Notes: generated from the sequence alone by a model not told the origin. DNA of 64,000 bases from Nepenthes gracilis (GCA_033239525.1 BSYO01000028.1:13323597-13387596), one strand, 5' to 3'; counted from the stretch's first letter, positions 11,285 to 24,060 are shown. Numbers and translations: made by a program.

Positions 11285-13250
11285 TAGTGTATTCTTTGAT
11301 TATTGGATTACAAGGTATGTTGAGAGATAGTATCAAATTATTATTTATTTGGGTTATAATGAATGATTCTTAAAGAAAATTATATTTGTAACAAGTCACA
11401 ATTTATATTGAATTTATTTAAAAATTGTCCAATGATTTAAGGATTTCATAATCGATGATTAACGAAAGATTTGAATTTGTTTGTGTGCCATTTATATACG
11501 TGTTTCTCTTGAATCCCCAACAAATGACGCTGTGCAATCACCAAACTAGCCCAACGGCCTTTATCACTCCTTAATTGGCACTCCTCAACTCAATCAAGGC
11601 TGAGCCATAAATATATATATTTTGTCAAGTAAACTTTAATATATGATCAAAGATATTGGAAAAATATTAGTCTGTCTATAGTATCAAAATAATTTTTAAT
11701 AGAAAAATAAAAAATAAAAGCATATAATAGGCGATATGAGAGGCCTCGAGCAAGATGCACCCAAGCAACTTCTATTTTCCAGGTTGAAATATTATTTACA
11801 TTGATTTAACAGAGATATTTTCATTATTATCCAACATTTATAGAGTTCGGATTGATATCGTAATCGAGTTATAAATGAAGAAATGATCACACAGCCACCC
11901 AGATATATTCAAGCCATCGCCAACTGGATCATAATATAATAGAGTCGATTTTTGTGTTTTATGAAAGGCCGAATCTCAAGGTAACTCGACAAGAAAAAGT
12001 GGTAACAAGGGTCTCCTCTGGATATTATTTCTCCAATTAAAGAAAAATAAGTAACTGAATATACACTAACCGTATTTATTGGCCTCAAGATGGTTGCAAT
12101 TCACATAAAATATCTTTTAGATTATATTGGATTCAAAGCCATATGAAAGAAATAAACAAAAAAGAATGAGATTATGTAAGTAGTGATTATAACTCTCATT
12201 AGACCATATTTTTATATTAATTTTCTTCAAAACTTTCAAATTTAGATACAACTTCAAAATTAAAAAATAACCTTCAAAATGAGTAAGTAAAATGTGGCCC
12301 CAATAATAATAGATTGGAGTTACTTTTCCCCTTAAAAAAATTAATAAATTGGAGAGGGTTAGGTATCTTATAAATTGGTTGGGACCCTCAAAAATTTGGT
12401 ACGTCTCCCCATATGAACGTGGCTATACTTGCTTCCTACCAGAAAAAATGAGGCAATTAAAAAATTTATAAAATTGATTATCAGTCATTTTCTTTTTATA
12501 ATAATGATATTTTTTGACCCATTAAAAAAATAAGATGGGCATCAAGAGAGAATGAATATTTCATCAGTAGTAGGGCAGGTGCAGTTTTAATGGGTCTCTA
12601 ATCCATTTGGAGGGGCATGTCCTTTAACACAAGCCACAATTTTTGAACACGAGTTTCTTGGTTTTATTTTAATTATTGGAAATTTAAATTTATTTTTATT
12701 TTTGTATTAATGAAAGCTTTTTATCTAAAGATCAGTTACCGGTCGACAACGCCTCAAATGACTACCATTGATCTACCAAATCGTCAGATGAAAATATCAG
12801 CCGCTATTAATTACTGACTGGTGTGTAACACCTTGAGCTATCATCATCGATTGCCCGTCATCAAAATCCGAAAACCCATCTCCATCCATTGGCTAGCGGC
12901 ACCTCTAGCCACCACAGTTGTTCACCAGATTCATATCTTGATTTGGGCTCGCCAGCACTAATGCCGTAACAACCATAGCCTGTCACTTATTGCACCACAT
13001 CGGGATCAGAAGACCCCCACCTATTAATTGTCAACGTCTTGATCATTGCCGTAAATAATCGCAAATATTTACCTCTTGTGATCAATTTATATGATAAGCT
13101 ATACATTATTATATAAACTAAATAGTAAAAAAAATCAGGCAGATGAGTTATTTTTATTAGAAATATTTTTCCAACAAAATGTAAAAAAAATATTTTCTAA
13201 AAAAATTTTCAATTAAATAATTTTCACAAACAAATGAAGTTTACATAATA
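11285..13250. repeat. GRP upstream unit U2, leading into GRP1
   Basis: The segment begins with the same sequence as 2812-3180, then skips the stretch equivalent to 9630-10125 and rejoins at the motif equivalent to 10130. It continues through the block shared with U1, U3 and U4 (58210-58440) into the GRP1 promoter. No gene is seen in it. Confidence 0.8.
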
Positions 13251-13289
13251 CATGTACTCTGGGGGCCATCTCACTGCCATCCCTGTGGC

Positions 13290-13297
13290 TATAAATA
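13290..13297 (+). promoter_or_regulatory. TATA box of GRP1
   Basis: TATAAATA lies 78 bases upstream of the start codon, followed by a C/T-rich leader and a short GA run. Position and surrounding sequence are conserved at GRP2. Confidence 0.8.
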
Positions 13298-13374
13298 AGG
13301 GACCGAGCTTCTCATCTTATCATCAATTCCCTCTCATAATTTTCAAAATACTTAGAGAGAGAAAGACGAAAAAA

Positions 13375-14403
13375 ATGGCATTCCCAAAATCTTTTCTTCT
13401 TCTCGGCCTTCTCTTTGCTTTCGCTCTTTTCATTGCCACTGAGGTCTCAGCTCGTGAGTTAACTGAGACCGCTCAACAAGTTGGTGAGTTTTTTCTTTAT
13501 TTTTTTCAAGATAAAATAATAAAATTATTGTATATGTATGATAAATATAAATATATATTATTTTTATAATTTTTGACCGTATAAGATAACATAAGAAGAA
13601 CGTAATCTCGACTCTCAAATGAAATAAAATATCATGTATTTTCTTATTTACGTGCTTATAAAAAAATAGATTGATGAATTTTTATAATTTATTTTACTTT
13701 GAGTTTATAATTATTGGACACTATCAATTTTCATATTTATAATTATTATTAGAAAAATGACTATTAATTTTTAATTAGCAAAAAAATCTCCAATTTTATT
13801 ATAAGAGTTTCATAAGGATATTTCAAAATATGTCTCATAAACTGTCTATTTTTTTTATTATATAGTTAAAGAAAATAATATTTTTATAATAGTATAATAT
13901 AAATACATAATATATTTATTCTTGATTATATTACTTTGTCCTTCAAATTTATGTTTAATTAATATAAATTAACTACTTGTATAGACTCTGCTAAGGAGGA
14001 TAAGGGTGATGTGCACGAGGATGGCTATGGTTACCATGGACACCCCCATAAATACCACGGGTATCATCACCACCACCCACCAGAAAAAAAGCTTGCTGAG
14101 ACAGATGGCTACGGTGGCTACGAACACGGCGGTTATGGACATGGTGGCTATGGACACGGCAGCTATGGACATGGTGGCTACCATGGTGGGTATCATGGCC
14201 ACCATGGTGGGTATCATGGCCACTACCCACCAGAAAAAAAGCTTGCTGAGACAGATGGCTACGGCGGCTACGGACATGGTGGAGACGGCGGCTACGGACA
14301 TGGCGGATATGGAGGCTACGGACACGGCGGTTATGAACATGGTGGCTATGGACACGGCTATGGACATCATGGCCCTCCAAAGGACGAAGAGAAGAATAAC
14401 TAA
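13375..14403 (+). CDS. GRP1: secreted glycine/histidine/tyrosine-rich cell-wall protein
   Basis: Two exons, 13375-13483 and 13985-14403, with a GT-AG intron (GTGAGT...TATAG) of 501 bases, give 175 aa. The intron splits the codon of Asp37. Residues 1-26 are a signal peptide (MAFPKSFLLLGLLFAF..., probable cleavage after VSA). Residues 27-50 are charged. The rest is built of GYGHGGY-type repeats, ending PPKDEEKNN. The motif PPEKKLAETDGYGGY occurs twice because of a 150-base internal duplication starting at 14077 and 14227. This matches the plant glycine-rich protein family (PF07172), thought to be deposited in cell walls and often stress- or development-regulated. His-rich repeats could bind metals, which is inference. 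Confidence 0.9.
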
Positions 14404-16935
14404 AACTTATAATTGCAAATTTGTGTGGGTTAATATATAGTTTTTTTCTTTCCATGAATATGGTATAGTTCATGCATATATATGGTCATGCCCTTGTAAT
14501 ATAAGGCAAGAATAACATGTTGCATGGGGTTGAGTTGCCCGATGTGTTCGAGTTGACTCAGAGCCTCATGTTTCCCTCCACCTGTTATCACAATTATATC
14601 ATATAATGAAGTTTGCTTTTAATATATTAATTAAATCTTCTTAAATTTTAATATATCATTAAAATTTTAAGTCTTATCAAATTTATTTTTTTATTTCTAA
14701 AAATAAAAAACTTGTGAAATATTTCTAATAAATTATTATTATTATTATCAAACAGTAAGTGGATAGAAGTTGTAATGATAGTACAGCATCTAGCTGTCCC
14801 ATTAACTATTCCCGCTGATAGTAATTTCTGTCAAAATTGACAAATTTTCTTAAATTTATTATCTCATAGTATTAAATTTTAATACTAAATACCATTAAAT
14901 TAAAAAATTAGTTCTATTCATATTGTTAATTTGTTCTAATAAAACTAACATTAATTTATGATAAAAACAAAATTTGAGGTTTTTAATAGGAGTAGAGTAT
15001 AGCCCTATTTACTTACTATACTAGCTAATTACTGTTAGATATATAATTATTTTCAATACAAATTTAGTTTAATTAAATGATAATTGTATGTTTTAGCTTT
15101 CGCATTATAGAACTAAAAAATGATCAATTATTTCCTATTATCATCCTCACATTAGGTAGAATATATTTTTATAATTTAAATCATTGTCTACTTAAAACCC
15201 AAAATATTCTTATATTTTAAAACCTTAATGTTATCATTCATCCAAATATTTTTTGGTGTATAAATAACACTATGATAAAAAATACACTAAATGTTAACAT
15301 AATTATAATGAAAAATCTATTCCCACTTTGTTGATTTATGCCAAAATCTTATTAATATTGTTTAGTTCGGTTTAAACTTTTAAATCATAATCAAATTAAG
15401 AATATAATTTTTTAAAAAATATTAATTCGTGATCAAGCTGTGCATATATCAAACCATCATGATTAATTTTTTTAAGCATGATTTTGGATTTTGTCTTGTA
15501 TTTTGTCGTTTTTGTTCGGGTTTTGATATTTTCTCAACCCAGACCTTTTATACTTCATCGGGCTTACTGGATATTTAATGATTGAATTTTATCGGGTTTA
15601 TTTATTTATTTATTTTTTTGAGGGGGGGGGGTTAAGTTAGTTATTTTAGATCCCATCATCAAATATAAATAATTTGTGGGTTGATGACTAATGTCTTAGA
15701 CAGCCATTTTCTCAGTCAAATGAAAACGAGTGTGAGAGATGAAGTGAAGAAATGGAAGAAGGACCCTAACAGTGCGATGTGGGGTGCTGCGTCGGCATGG
15801 CATTGCCTTATCTTTATCTCTTTCTAATTGTATTAATATTCAAACTTTTTTTTATTATATAAATATTTTTTAAAAAACACATTTTTTATTTTTTTAAAAA
15901 TATTAATATTTATTAAATATAAAATTTAAAAATAAAAAAATATTTTTTAACTCCATTATTGAATCATTAGATGAGGAAGCTTTGTAATGTAAGAAAAAAT
16001 TGAAGTAAAAAAAGAAAGTATTTTTGCTTATTAATTATGCCAAAAAAAAGAAAAAGAAAAAGAGAGAGGATAGTTTGATATATGAGTTTTCATACAATAA
16101 TGTCTATTTTCAATGGGTATGTAAACTTATATAAATTATTAAAATAAATTATATGCAATATAACTTTTATATTTACTTTGATAAAATTTTATATATTTAA
16201 GTGTAATATTAACATTTCGTAATTATAAAGGAACGGTTTTTTTAAGCGTAATAAAAAAGTTAAAATAATTTAAATTATATATATATATATATATATAATA
16301 GACAAAATAAAATCCAAAATGATAAGGGGATGATTAGTATTGTCTACTGGCTACGTAACACGTCAATCGGGATAAGATTTGAGATGTGGCGAAAAGGAAC
16401 GTTGCCTGCGTAAACAATCAATCAACATCTGTGTGTGAGAGAGGAAGGATCGACGTGGTCGATTTTTTTATATATATATAATAATAATATTATGTTATTT
16501 TATAATATTAATCAATTATTAAGTAATTAAATATAATAAGTATTTAAATAATTTAGAAATCTTGGTATATTTTATAAAATTTGGCATCATATTTAAAGAA
16601 AGTTATCATAACTTATTGTATGCATTAATATGGCATCATATTATCTCAAAAAACCTACAATTATTGGCCATTATTTAAATTAGGTCATAAAATTTTATGA
16701 GATTAAAATATTTATATGAATTATTATAATTATTATCTTATTTTATAAATTTCATAATATGAAAATAAATATCATATATATATATCTAAATTTATCTCTA
16801 AAGTTCCTATTTCAAGTAACATGAAATTGATTTCTCTTCCATAACCATTTTTATTCTTTATTTGTGTCAATTAGATAATTTCTGAAAAGTTATAAAAACC
16901 ATCTTCAAGTTTAAACCTAAAAATTATCTACTCAT
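14404..16935. repeat. GRP1 3' region and downstream duplicated flank
   Basis: No gene is seen. Bases 14404-14560 are the likely 3' untranslated region, AT-rich and nearly identical to that of GRP2. The flank then aligns with 59856-62235 as far as about 16931. A stretch at about 15835-16160 is absent from the GRP2 side. Runs of AT microsatellite lie near 16280 and 16480. Confidence 0.75.
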
Positions 16936-17300
16936 TGATACATGCTCCATGGCTTGATCGACGGCGAGAAGATGAGAGTGATGGGGAGAGGGAAGTTATG
17001 GTAGAGTAGGGCAGCAGGGCAAACAGGGATGAGAAGGAAAAAGTAGAAAAGAAGCAGAAAGCAGGAAAAGTACAGTGAGAGCGAGAGAGAGAAGCAGAAA
17101 AAGGAGAGGTCAGGGATGACGAGAGAGAGAGAATAAGAGAGTGAAAGAGCAATATTCCTTTCTCCCCTTCAATGATGAACAATGGTGATATATTTATACA
17201 TCTCAGGCTTAACATACTAATCAACTTACTAACAATAATATGTTAATGTGTAGTAACAAAAAGGGCTAACAATATGTGTGTAGGGGTAATAGGGCTAACA
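16936..17300 (-). mobile_element. Short copia-like LTR remnant
   Basis: On the minus strand this reads TGTTAGCCCT...CATGTATCA with a TATAAATATA near the middle and a long pyrimidine-rich leader. This is the form of a small plant copia LTR. The TGTTAGCCC start is repeated 29 bases further in. No target duplication matches, and the left side is the GRP1 downstream flank while the right side is gypsy-derived, so it marks a rearranged boundary. Confidence 0.5.
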
Positions 17301-18194
17301 ATAATATCTGAATATATTTTCTAATTTTAGGAGATGGTTGGGTGGTTCGAGAGCATCTATGTCCAACGGTGGTTGGGAAGGGAGGTACCGCGGCTACCAA
17401 TGGTGAATTACTGAGCCCCATACGTTCAACTTGGCATTCAACCTGGCTTCATACGCCTCAAAAGGCAGCTCCACTTCAATCTCGGAAGCGGCGCCTACCC
17501 TCGCAAAACACTCGATGGAGAGATAGTCTAACCGTGAGAATGACGAAGAAGGCGCCACCGAGGCCGCCCTCTTTTGCCTTGGACTGGGAGGACTGGTATT
17601 AGATGGATGAGGACCTATGATAAAGCCCTTCATCCTCTTCTTCCCTTGCAGGACCTCCAGCAGTGGGATTTTGAGTTGCTGGACGACGGTGGCCTCCACT
17701 TGGCCTTCTTGGCCTCAACACGGGAGACCATGTGATATCTCTGAAAATCTCCAAGATTATCCTTGATGAGTTTAACCAGCCAAGACAGGGATGCCGTCTC
17801 AGCTTTCGAAAGCGCCCTCATATACACATCACGCACCTGGCCCCATTCTCCGGACAAGGGCCAGGACTCACCCACGCTAATAAAGAAGAACTGATTCTTC
17901 CAATTCTTCAAGAAGTCGTATATGACGGTGCTTATCTTAAGACCGCCGGGAGGATAAAGAAATCCACTCCGCTCCCTGATTAAGCTTAAAGAGCCCCCTA
18001 ACCATTGCTGTAATATTTCGGATCCCGATTGAATTATTTTAATATTAATTATGATTTTTGGGTATTTCGGACGTGGTGAAAATAAATTAAAATATTATAA
18101 AATTTTTAGAATTGATCGGAGATGCGGAGCGGGGCCCGGAGTGTGCCCGTAATGTTGTTCCAATGTCTAGTTGGATTTAAAAATAAAAGAAAGT

Positions 18195-18198
<4 letters not shown>

Positions 18199-18244
<46 letters not shown>

Positions 18245-18270
18245 TATTATTATTATTATTATTATTATTA
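18199..18270. repeat. (AAT)n-(ATT)n self-complementary microsatellite
   Basis: About 15 AAT units switch at about 18243 to about 9 ATT units, so the tract is an inverted repeat able to fold on itself. The homologous place in solo LTR B (near 36245-36260) has only a few units. Confidence 0.9.
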
Positions 18271-19287
18271 AAAGAATAAAGAAAAAAAAAAGAAAAAGGA
18301 GAATGGGAAATCAGAAAGGAGAAAAGAATCGGGGAAAGAGAGGGGCTAGGGTTTGCGGCACGAAGAAGGAGGAGAAAGGAGGAAGCAGCGGCGGCGACGC
18401 AGGAGATCGGTGGAGAATTGGTGGCGTGTGGTGGTTGTGGGGAGGTTGCGATTGTCATGGGTGAGGCCGTGGCGGTTGTGGATTGAGGCGGCGGCGTTGG
18501 GTTAGGAAATCGATGTCGGAGGAGACGATGGTGGCCGTTCGGGGTGGTAGCGGCGACATTGGTGATCGCAGTGGTGAGCGGTGGTCAGCGGAGGCTGCGG
18601 CATGCGGTGGCAGTGCGAGCGGTGCGAGGGGAGAGAGAGGATGGCGAAGTTGTTCGATGGGAGAGAGGAGGCGACAGTGCAGCGGTTTCAACATCGGTGC
18701 CGGCTGGGTAAGGCGGAGGAGGCCGGCGACGGTCACGTGAGGTGGCGCGGTGGTGGATCGGCGGCAGAGGACCGGCGGCAACAGCGGCGACAGCGCAGAG
18801 GCGCTGTGCGCAGAGAGGAGAAAGGGGCGCGCGGAGGAGAGAGGAAGGGACGCGGCAGAGGAGAGAGAGAGGCACAAATCGGGTGCTTCGGGACATCCTT
18901 TCTTCAGATCTGCGAAGTATAATGTTAAGGCAAGTATTCTCTAGCCCTATTCTTGGTTTGATTTAATTTCTGATGCATTTTTACTACTGTGGGAGATTTT
19001 ACTAACATGCATGTATTTTTATATACCAATAATTTATCAATTATGTACATGCATGTATATTTTATCGGTTATGCGGTGGTTTTGTACTGATATTTATGAT
19101 TTGAAGGGCTTTTGGACACCCGGACGATCTATATGTATGTTTGTGTATATTGTGGAACCATAAACCAGGCATTGTACTAACCATGCATGCTGCCGGGGGT
19201 GGGATCACTATGGGACCATGACGGTTCGAGACCCGAGGGGTCGTTTATGTGATCCGAGGCACGAGACATTTGGTACCGCTCCCGACG

Positions 19288-19400
19288 GGGAGGCTTAGTC
19301 CCGACGGGAAGGCTTAGTCCCGACGGGGACGTATATGATTGGCTACTTCTGCTGGAAGGAAGGTTGAGGCTACTTCCGCCGGAAGGAAGGTTGAGGCTTT
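19288..19400 (+). repeat. Two short tandem repeats inside solo LTR A
   Basis: CCCGACGGGGAGGCTTAGT-type units occur three times at about 19288-19330. CTACTTCCGCCGGAAGGAAG-type units occur twice at about 19340-19395. Solo LTR B has a single equivalent of each, so these arose after the two copies separated. Confidence 0.75.
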
Positions 19401-20861
19401 TAGTAGCTGACCTACCCCACTGTGTATTTAATTGAGAACCATCGTAAGGAATTGACGAAAAACTAATATATTTGGACGTCAATATATAACTAAAACTTGA
19501 TGTTGCACCCAAAGCCGCGGGTGGTAAAACATAGTGAGCAAGTTCCTAATCTATGGGAAACAGAGTACATGGATGGCCTTGAGCTACCGCCTAATTCAGA
19601 GCCGATATAGCCGTGGTTACCTGGACGAGGGTAACCCTTCCTCAAGTTGGTATCATTGATCTTTGGTTCTCCGATTTCGTACATGCTTTGTATTTTTGCA
19701 CGTATTTGGGTGTACTGTGATTTGAGATACGTGGTTTGGCCCACGGATGGGCGATAGAAATGTCTCATACGTGCTGATGTGATAACCCGGAACGTGTTTT
19801 GATTTATGTTTTAGTTCCGGCGGTTTTTGCTTGATTTCTGCATTATGAGTTTTAGATCCGGATGACGGTATGTGTCCTACGCGGATGTGGTGACGGTCGC
19901 GATTATGTAATGTGACCTCGGATCATATGATATGATATCGTCTACGAGATTTTACCGGATCGTGATTTATATGATTTTGTCTCGGAGGGACAAGTTATTG
20001 CGGACGACGATTTAGTACGAGACATCTCCTCGATTTTCAGAAATTTTACGGACATGGTGTTTTGTTTTACGTGATTACTATGCAAATCCCTATTCCTAAT
20101 TTATGAGTACTGTTTTTATACGATGATGCTTGCTGAGCTCTAGGCTTACGTTTTATGTTTTATCCCTTCAGACTAGTGGCATGGATACGCTTACAGGAGC
20201 TTGGACGTGATCGGGCTTGGATATTTCTTTTGGCGAGTGGAGATGTTATATTTGGTATATTTTTGATCTCGAGGATATGTTATGGTTATTATTTATGGTC
20301 GGATGATGGCCTTGATCATTGTATGTAAAATATTAAAGTTATAGTATTATGTGGATGAGTTGTTGTAAATTGGATGCCTCCTTTACGATCATGGTTAGCA
20401 GGTCGTGTATTATGTTTGTCCAAATTCTTATCCAATGAGATCTTGTGCGGATTTTATTTATATTAGGTCCTGTATATGTATGATTGTCACACACGGGTTG
20501 GATTATTATGATTGATAAAAATATTATTATTGATTTTATTTTTGACCTGCATACGTTATGTTCCCTGGTCATGACAATTGCTATTGTCAACAACCTCGAG
20601 TGTTGACGGAGGAAAATAAAGAGGGAATACAAATATCTGAAGCGCTTGAAAAATCGACATTAACTTGTCGAGGATTGAAAGGCGGAGCCCACTTCTCAAA
20701 TAGGCTTCGTATACAGTCACGAAGCCCGTAGGTGGCAGAAAAGCCCTGTCGTTCTTCTAAGGAACATGGAAGGCAATCTCCTGTGGGATATTGTACTCCA
20801 TGTACGATACCTTCACGTCGTTTTCTCTCAAGATGGAGGCGATTTCGGCGACGGAGGCCAT

Positions 20862-20965
20862 GGTTAGAACTAGGGTTTTCTTCTTTTCTACGGGATAAGG
20901 AAGACGAAGAAATAAAGGAAGGCGCAGGAAATTCAAGTAAAACAAAGCAGGCGATTTAAAGGCCC
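20862..20965 (-). promoter_or_regulatory. Candidate promoter of the antisense ORF
   Basis: Minus strand: a TTTAAAT box (20954-20960) about 95 bases before the ATG, then an AAAACCCTAG telo-box-like motif just before the start. A TATA-like motif at a comparable place occurs upstream of both homologous antisense genes. Confidence 0.4.
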
Positions 20966-21318
20966 GTATGAACACAAAAACCGTCTCGAAAGCATGCACC
21001 ATCATTACCGTCGTGTGTTGTTTCCCCAAAAGGGGGCTGTCGAATCAGATCCTCCAACTCATTAAATACTGGGATCCTGAGCATACTGCATGAATATACG
21101 TGGCACACTTTTCTGATAAGACAGCTAATGGTCAATGCTTCATTCTCCAAGTTGCCCGAAAATTTTTCAAAAATGGTTAATAAATTTGGTCAACATTTTG
21201 GAAGTACTCGAGGCTCATTTTCAGACGGGCAATGACTCCGTCACCATTAGCAAAACAAGCGCATCCCATCATGAACATGCTGGAGGCCAGAATCTAGACT
21301 ACTGGCATGGAGATCTAG

Positions 21319-21785
21319 TGATGGATAGGCCCATAGCAGGCAGGCCCAATAAGAAAAACGGTCCAAAGTCCAGAAAATCCTAGATGCTCGTCAGACAGTC
21401 AACGCTAGCGTTGACCGCATTGAGCTCCAATTAGGCGGCCAACGCGCTCCCTCAATACGGTCAACAATCCTGTTGACCAGAAGCACTATAGCAGCAAACT
21501 GCGAAAACATAAAAACCTAATATGGGCCAGGCCCGGTTTGGCAGACGTTTTCATACACGATAAGTAACTGTCGTTTTTCCTGATTTCACGCATTCCTTAG
21601 AGCTAATATCCTCTAAAGAAGGTATCAATAGATTCAACGCCATTTCCATGATGAAGGCGCCAGATTCTCTCTTCTTATCTACAATAGACCCTAATGGTAA
21701 CAAAAGTACAGAAGGAAGGTAAATAATTTTGAGACCCGTTACCCACTCAGAAAGGAAACGATCCCATCAGATTGCACTAGTCAAA
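21319..21785 (+). mobile_element. Truncated Tat-type LTR (start present, 3' half missing)
   Basis: The sequence before it (21250-21318) matches 27955-28024, the segment just before the 3' LTR at 28025, including CTAG before the TGATG start. So this is the 3' LTR of the element carrying the antisense ORF at 17301-20861. It shares GTCAAC-rich segments and general order with the other LTRs but is a different subfamily. After about 21780 it runs directly into pol sequence, so its end was lost. Confidence 0.6.
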
Positions 21786-21786
21786 C

Positions 21787-23877
21787 ATTCCTACTCAAGG
21801 AAGGCTGCCCAATACGAGGCAGGGGATCACGCCTTCTTGCCAAGGAAAGTTGCCCTTCCCACCATCTAGCTTTGGCACTTGTCATCTTCACCCGAAAGCT
21901 AAGACCTTACTTCCAGGCTCATCGCGTGGTTATTCTAACTGACCAACCATTGAAGAGTATTCTCCAAAAACTCAACGTTTTTGGATGACTAGTTAAGTGG
22001 GCTATCGAGTTGGAAGAGTTCAACATTGAATTCCAGTCTTGACTAGCCATCAAAATGTAGGCTCTAGCCGACTTCATCATCAAGACCACGACATCAATTT
22101 CAAATGAACAGCTCACTGAGTATGTAGAACAACATGCGGAAGAGCCAAAAGTGGGCCTCAATGTAGACGGATCGTCTACAGACTCAGGCAGCGGTATCAA
22201 AGTGGTCCTAAGGACCCCTAACGGGTTTGAGGTGAAGTACTCCCTTAGACTCAACTTTTCGGCCACCAACAACATTGCCAAGTAGGAAGCCCATTAAGTT
22301 TGGCTAAGACTAGCCGAAGAGTGCTCAGCTAGACATCTGACCTTCTACAACGACTTAGAGCTAGTCATAAACCAGGTTAACAAGAATTTCGAGGCATGCA
22401 ACCCTCTCTTAGCCAAATACTTTGCTAAGATGAAGGACACCAGCCGGAGATTTGATAAGCTTAACCTGGTCCACGTCCCCAAAGTTGAGAATTGGAAGGC
22501 CGACCAACTTGCCAAAGTAGTAGTGACCGAAAACCCAGAGTAGTACTCGAGGAAATACGGGAAGTTCTGAGCACTCTTAGTACTGAGGAACAGGAAGCAA
22601 TGTAAATCTCCGATGCGGAGAATTGGATGACGCCTTATCGAAGATATCTGGAGGACGAAGCACAACCAAATAACGTGGACGAAGTCAAGAGGATTAAGAA
22701 GACGGTTGGTTGGTACACCATGGTCGATGGGCGATTATATCGCCATGGTTACTCGACTCTATACCTCCGGTACTTTACTCCCGAGGAGGCCGACTACACC
22801 TTGAGCAAAGTCTACCTCGAGATATCGGATCGCATATTGGCGGTAAAAAACTAGCATTCAAGATCATGCGCCAGAGATATTATTAGCCGACAATGAAGAA
22901 TGACGCCCTTGAGTTCATGAAGAAGTGTAAGAATTGCCAACTTCATGACAATCTTTACCACCAGCTGCCCGCTGAGCTGAGATCTCTTCAAGTTCCTTGG
23001 GCTTTCATGCAATTGGGGCTCGATATTCTTGGCCCATTTTTCATCGCAACAGGGTAGAGAAAATTCATCATCGCGGGAATCGACTATTTTACCAAGTTGG
23101 TTGAAGCCACCCCGCTAGCCAAGATCACCGAGCACAATTTCCTAGAATTCATCCACCGGAGTATAGTCAGTAAATTTAGCATTTTTGAGGTCATTGTGAC
23201 CGACAACGGAGCCCAATTATCAGAAAAATACTTCATCAAATAGTATACCAGTCTAGACATCAGATTGGTCCACACTTTGGTGGCGTACCTATAAGCAAAT
23301 GGACAGATGGAGGTCATGAACCGCACTCTACTACATGGTTTGAAGACTAAGTTGGAGGACACAGAGGGCTCCTAGGTCGACAAGCTACTTTCCATCCTAT
23401 GGTCTCACCAGACGACTCCAAAGGAACAAACTCTCAAGACGCCCTTTAACCCCTACTACGTGACTAAAGCGGTAATTTCGGTTGAAATCGGACTTCCAAG
23501 TCCTAGGGTTGAGTCCTTCGACTCACAAGGTAACTCCCAAAAAATCAGGGAACACCTAGATTTGTAGGAGGAAGCCCAGACGCAGTTAGAATGCAAACTA
23601 TAGCCAACCAGTAATGAGTCACTCGCTATTACAACAAGAAAGTAAAAACGTGGCAATTCGAAGTCAAAAATTTGGTATTACGAAGCATCGAGGCTACGAG
23701 CAAGACCACCAATCAAAATAAGTTTTTTCCCAAATTAGGAAGATCTTTTTCTAATCTCAGCCGTTCTGCGAAATGGAGCATACAAACTCCAAACCCATAA
23801 TGGCAAGTTGGTCCCACGGACGTGAAACGCGATCCATCTCAAGCGCTACTTCTAGTAAGGGTACAAATAGGTCATCC
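21787..23877 (+). pseudogene. Tat-type gypsy pol fragment: RNase H and integrase
   Basis: Translation in one main frame gives in order the end of the RT-linked RNase H (LVTSSRKLRPYFQAHRVV, ILTDQP), a second RNase H with GLNVDGSSTDSGSGIKVVL and FSATNNIAK, then the integrase zinc region, LGLDILGPFF, IDYFTKLVEATPLAKITE, TDNGAQLSEKYF and the terminal NAIHLKRYF near 23850. A second RNase H between RT and integrase is the hallmark of the Tat lineage. The 5' two thirds of pol (protease, most of RT) are absent. Many in-frame TAG/TGA codons stand where Gln, Glu or Trp is expected, suggesting decay mainly by C-to-T or G-to-A changes. Confidence 0.8.
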
Positions 23878-24060
23878 ATGTTGCACGTGTATGCATGTAA
23901 TGTATATATTGTCCTTAATAAAATAAATACTTTTTCCATTGTGCCAAACTTTCTCTCTTTTCTTTTTCTGTTCCATATGCATGTGTGTATATTTACAGTA
24001 TTACATAATTAAATGACCTAGACTGCCCCTAAGTCAGGCAAATTTTCATGCATTCATAAC

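Larger units (their letters stand above)
18009..20576 (+). mobile_element. Solo LTR A (2568 bp), Tekay/Del-like, ATTGC target duplication
   Basis: Begins TGTAATATTTCGG and ends GGTCATGACA, flanked by ATTGC at 18004-18008 and 20577-20581. It is homologous throughout to the minus-strand LTR at 34172-36440. It contains an AAT/ATT microsatellite, a GC-rich segment (18300-18900), short tandem repeats near 19290-19400 and no internal element sequence. Length, TGTAATA start and TGACA end fit long chromovirus LTRs. The open frames in its GC-rich part are not conserved between LTR copies and are not annotated as genes. Confidence 0.85.
17301..20861 (-). pseudogene. Antisense ORF of a Tat-type element (PF04195-like), split by a solo LTR
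   Basis: The minus-strand start is ATG at 20861 (MASVAEIAS...). Conserved motifs follow in order: MEYNIPQEI, EAYLRSGLRL, then after the inserted solo LTR (18009-20576) SGFLYPPGG, KNWKNQFFFIS, SWPLSGEWG, LVKLIKDNLG and a basic SPRQKRAAS. This order resembles the plant 'putative transposase, gypsy type' family (PF04195), known from the antisense strand of gypsy elements; its function is unestablished. Removing the insertion and one ATTGC copy makes the two parts contiguous. Scattered stops and shifts show decay. A homologous protein is encoded at 24922-27115 and 43993-45705. Confidence 0.65.

Noticed and set aside
13969..14473. Long minus-strand and alternative-frame ORFs over the GRP1 repeats, and likewise 59460-60042 over GRP2
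   Set aside because: They are shadows of the Gly/His/Tyr codon repeats and give low-complexity Met/Val/Ser or His/Arg/Ser sequence; the plus-strand frame with signal peptide and intron explains the region.
16936..17300. Intact solo LTR with target duplication
   Set aside because: Neither possible right end gives flanks matching the left flank CTCAT, so it is kept only as an LTR-like remnant.
18171..18966. Many overlapping ORFs on both strands with Ile, Asn or Arg runs
   Set aside because: They come from the AAT microsatellite and GC-rich segment of solo LTR A and have no conserved motif.
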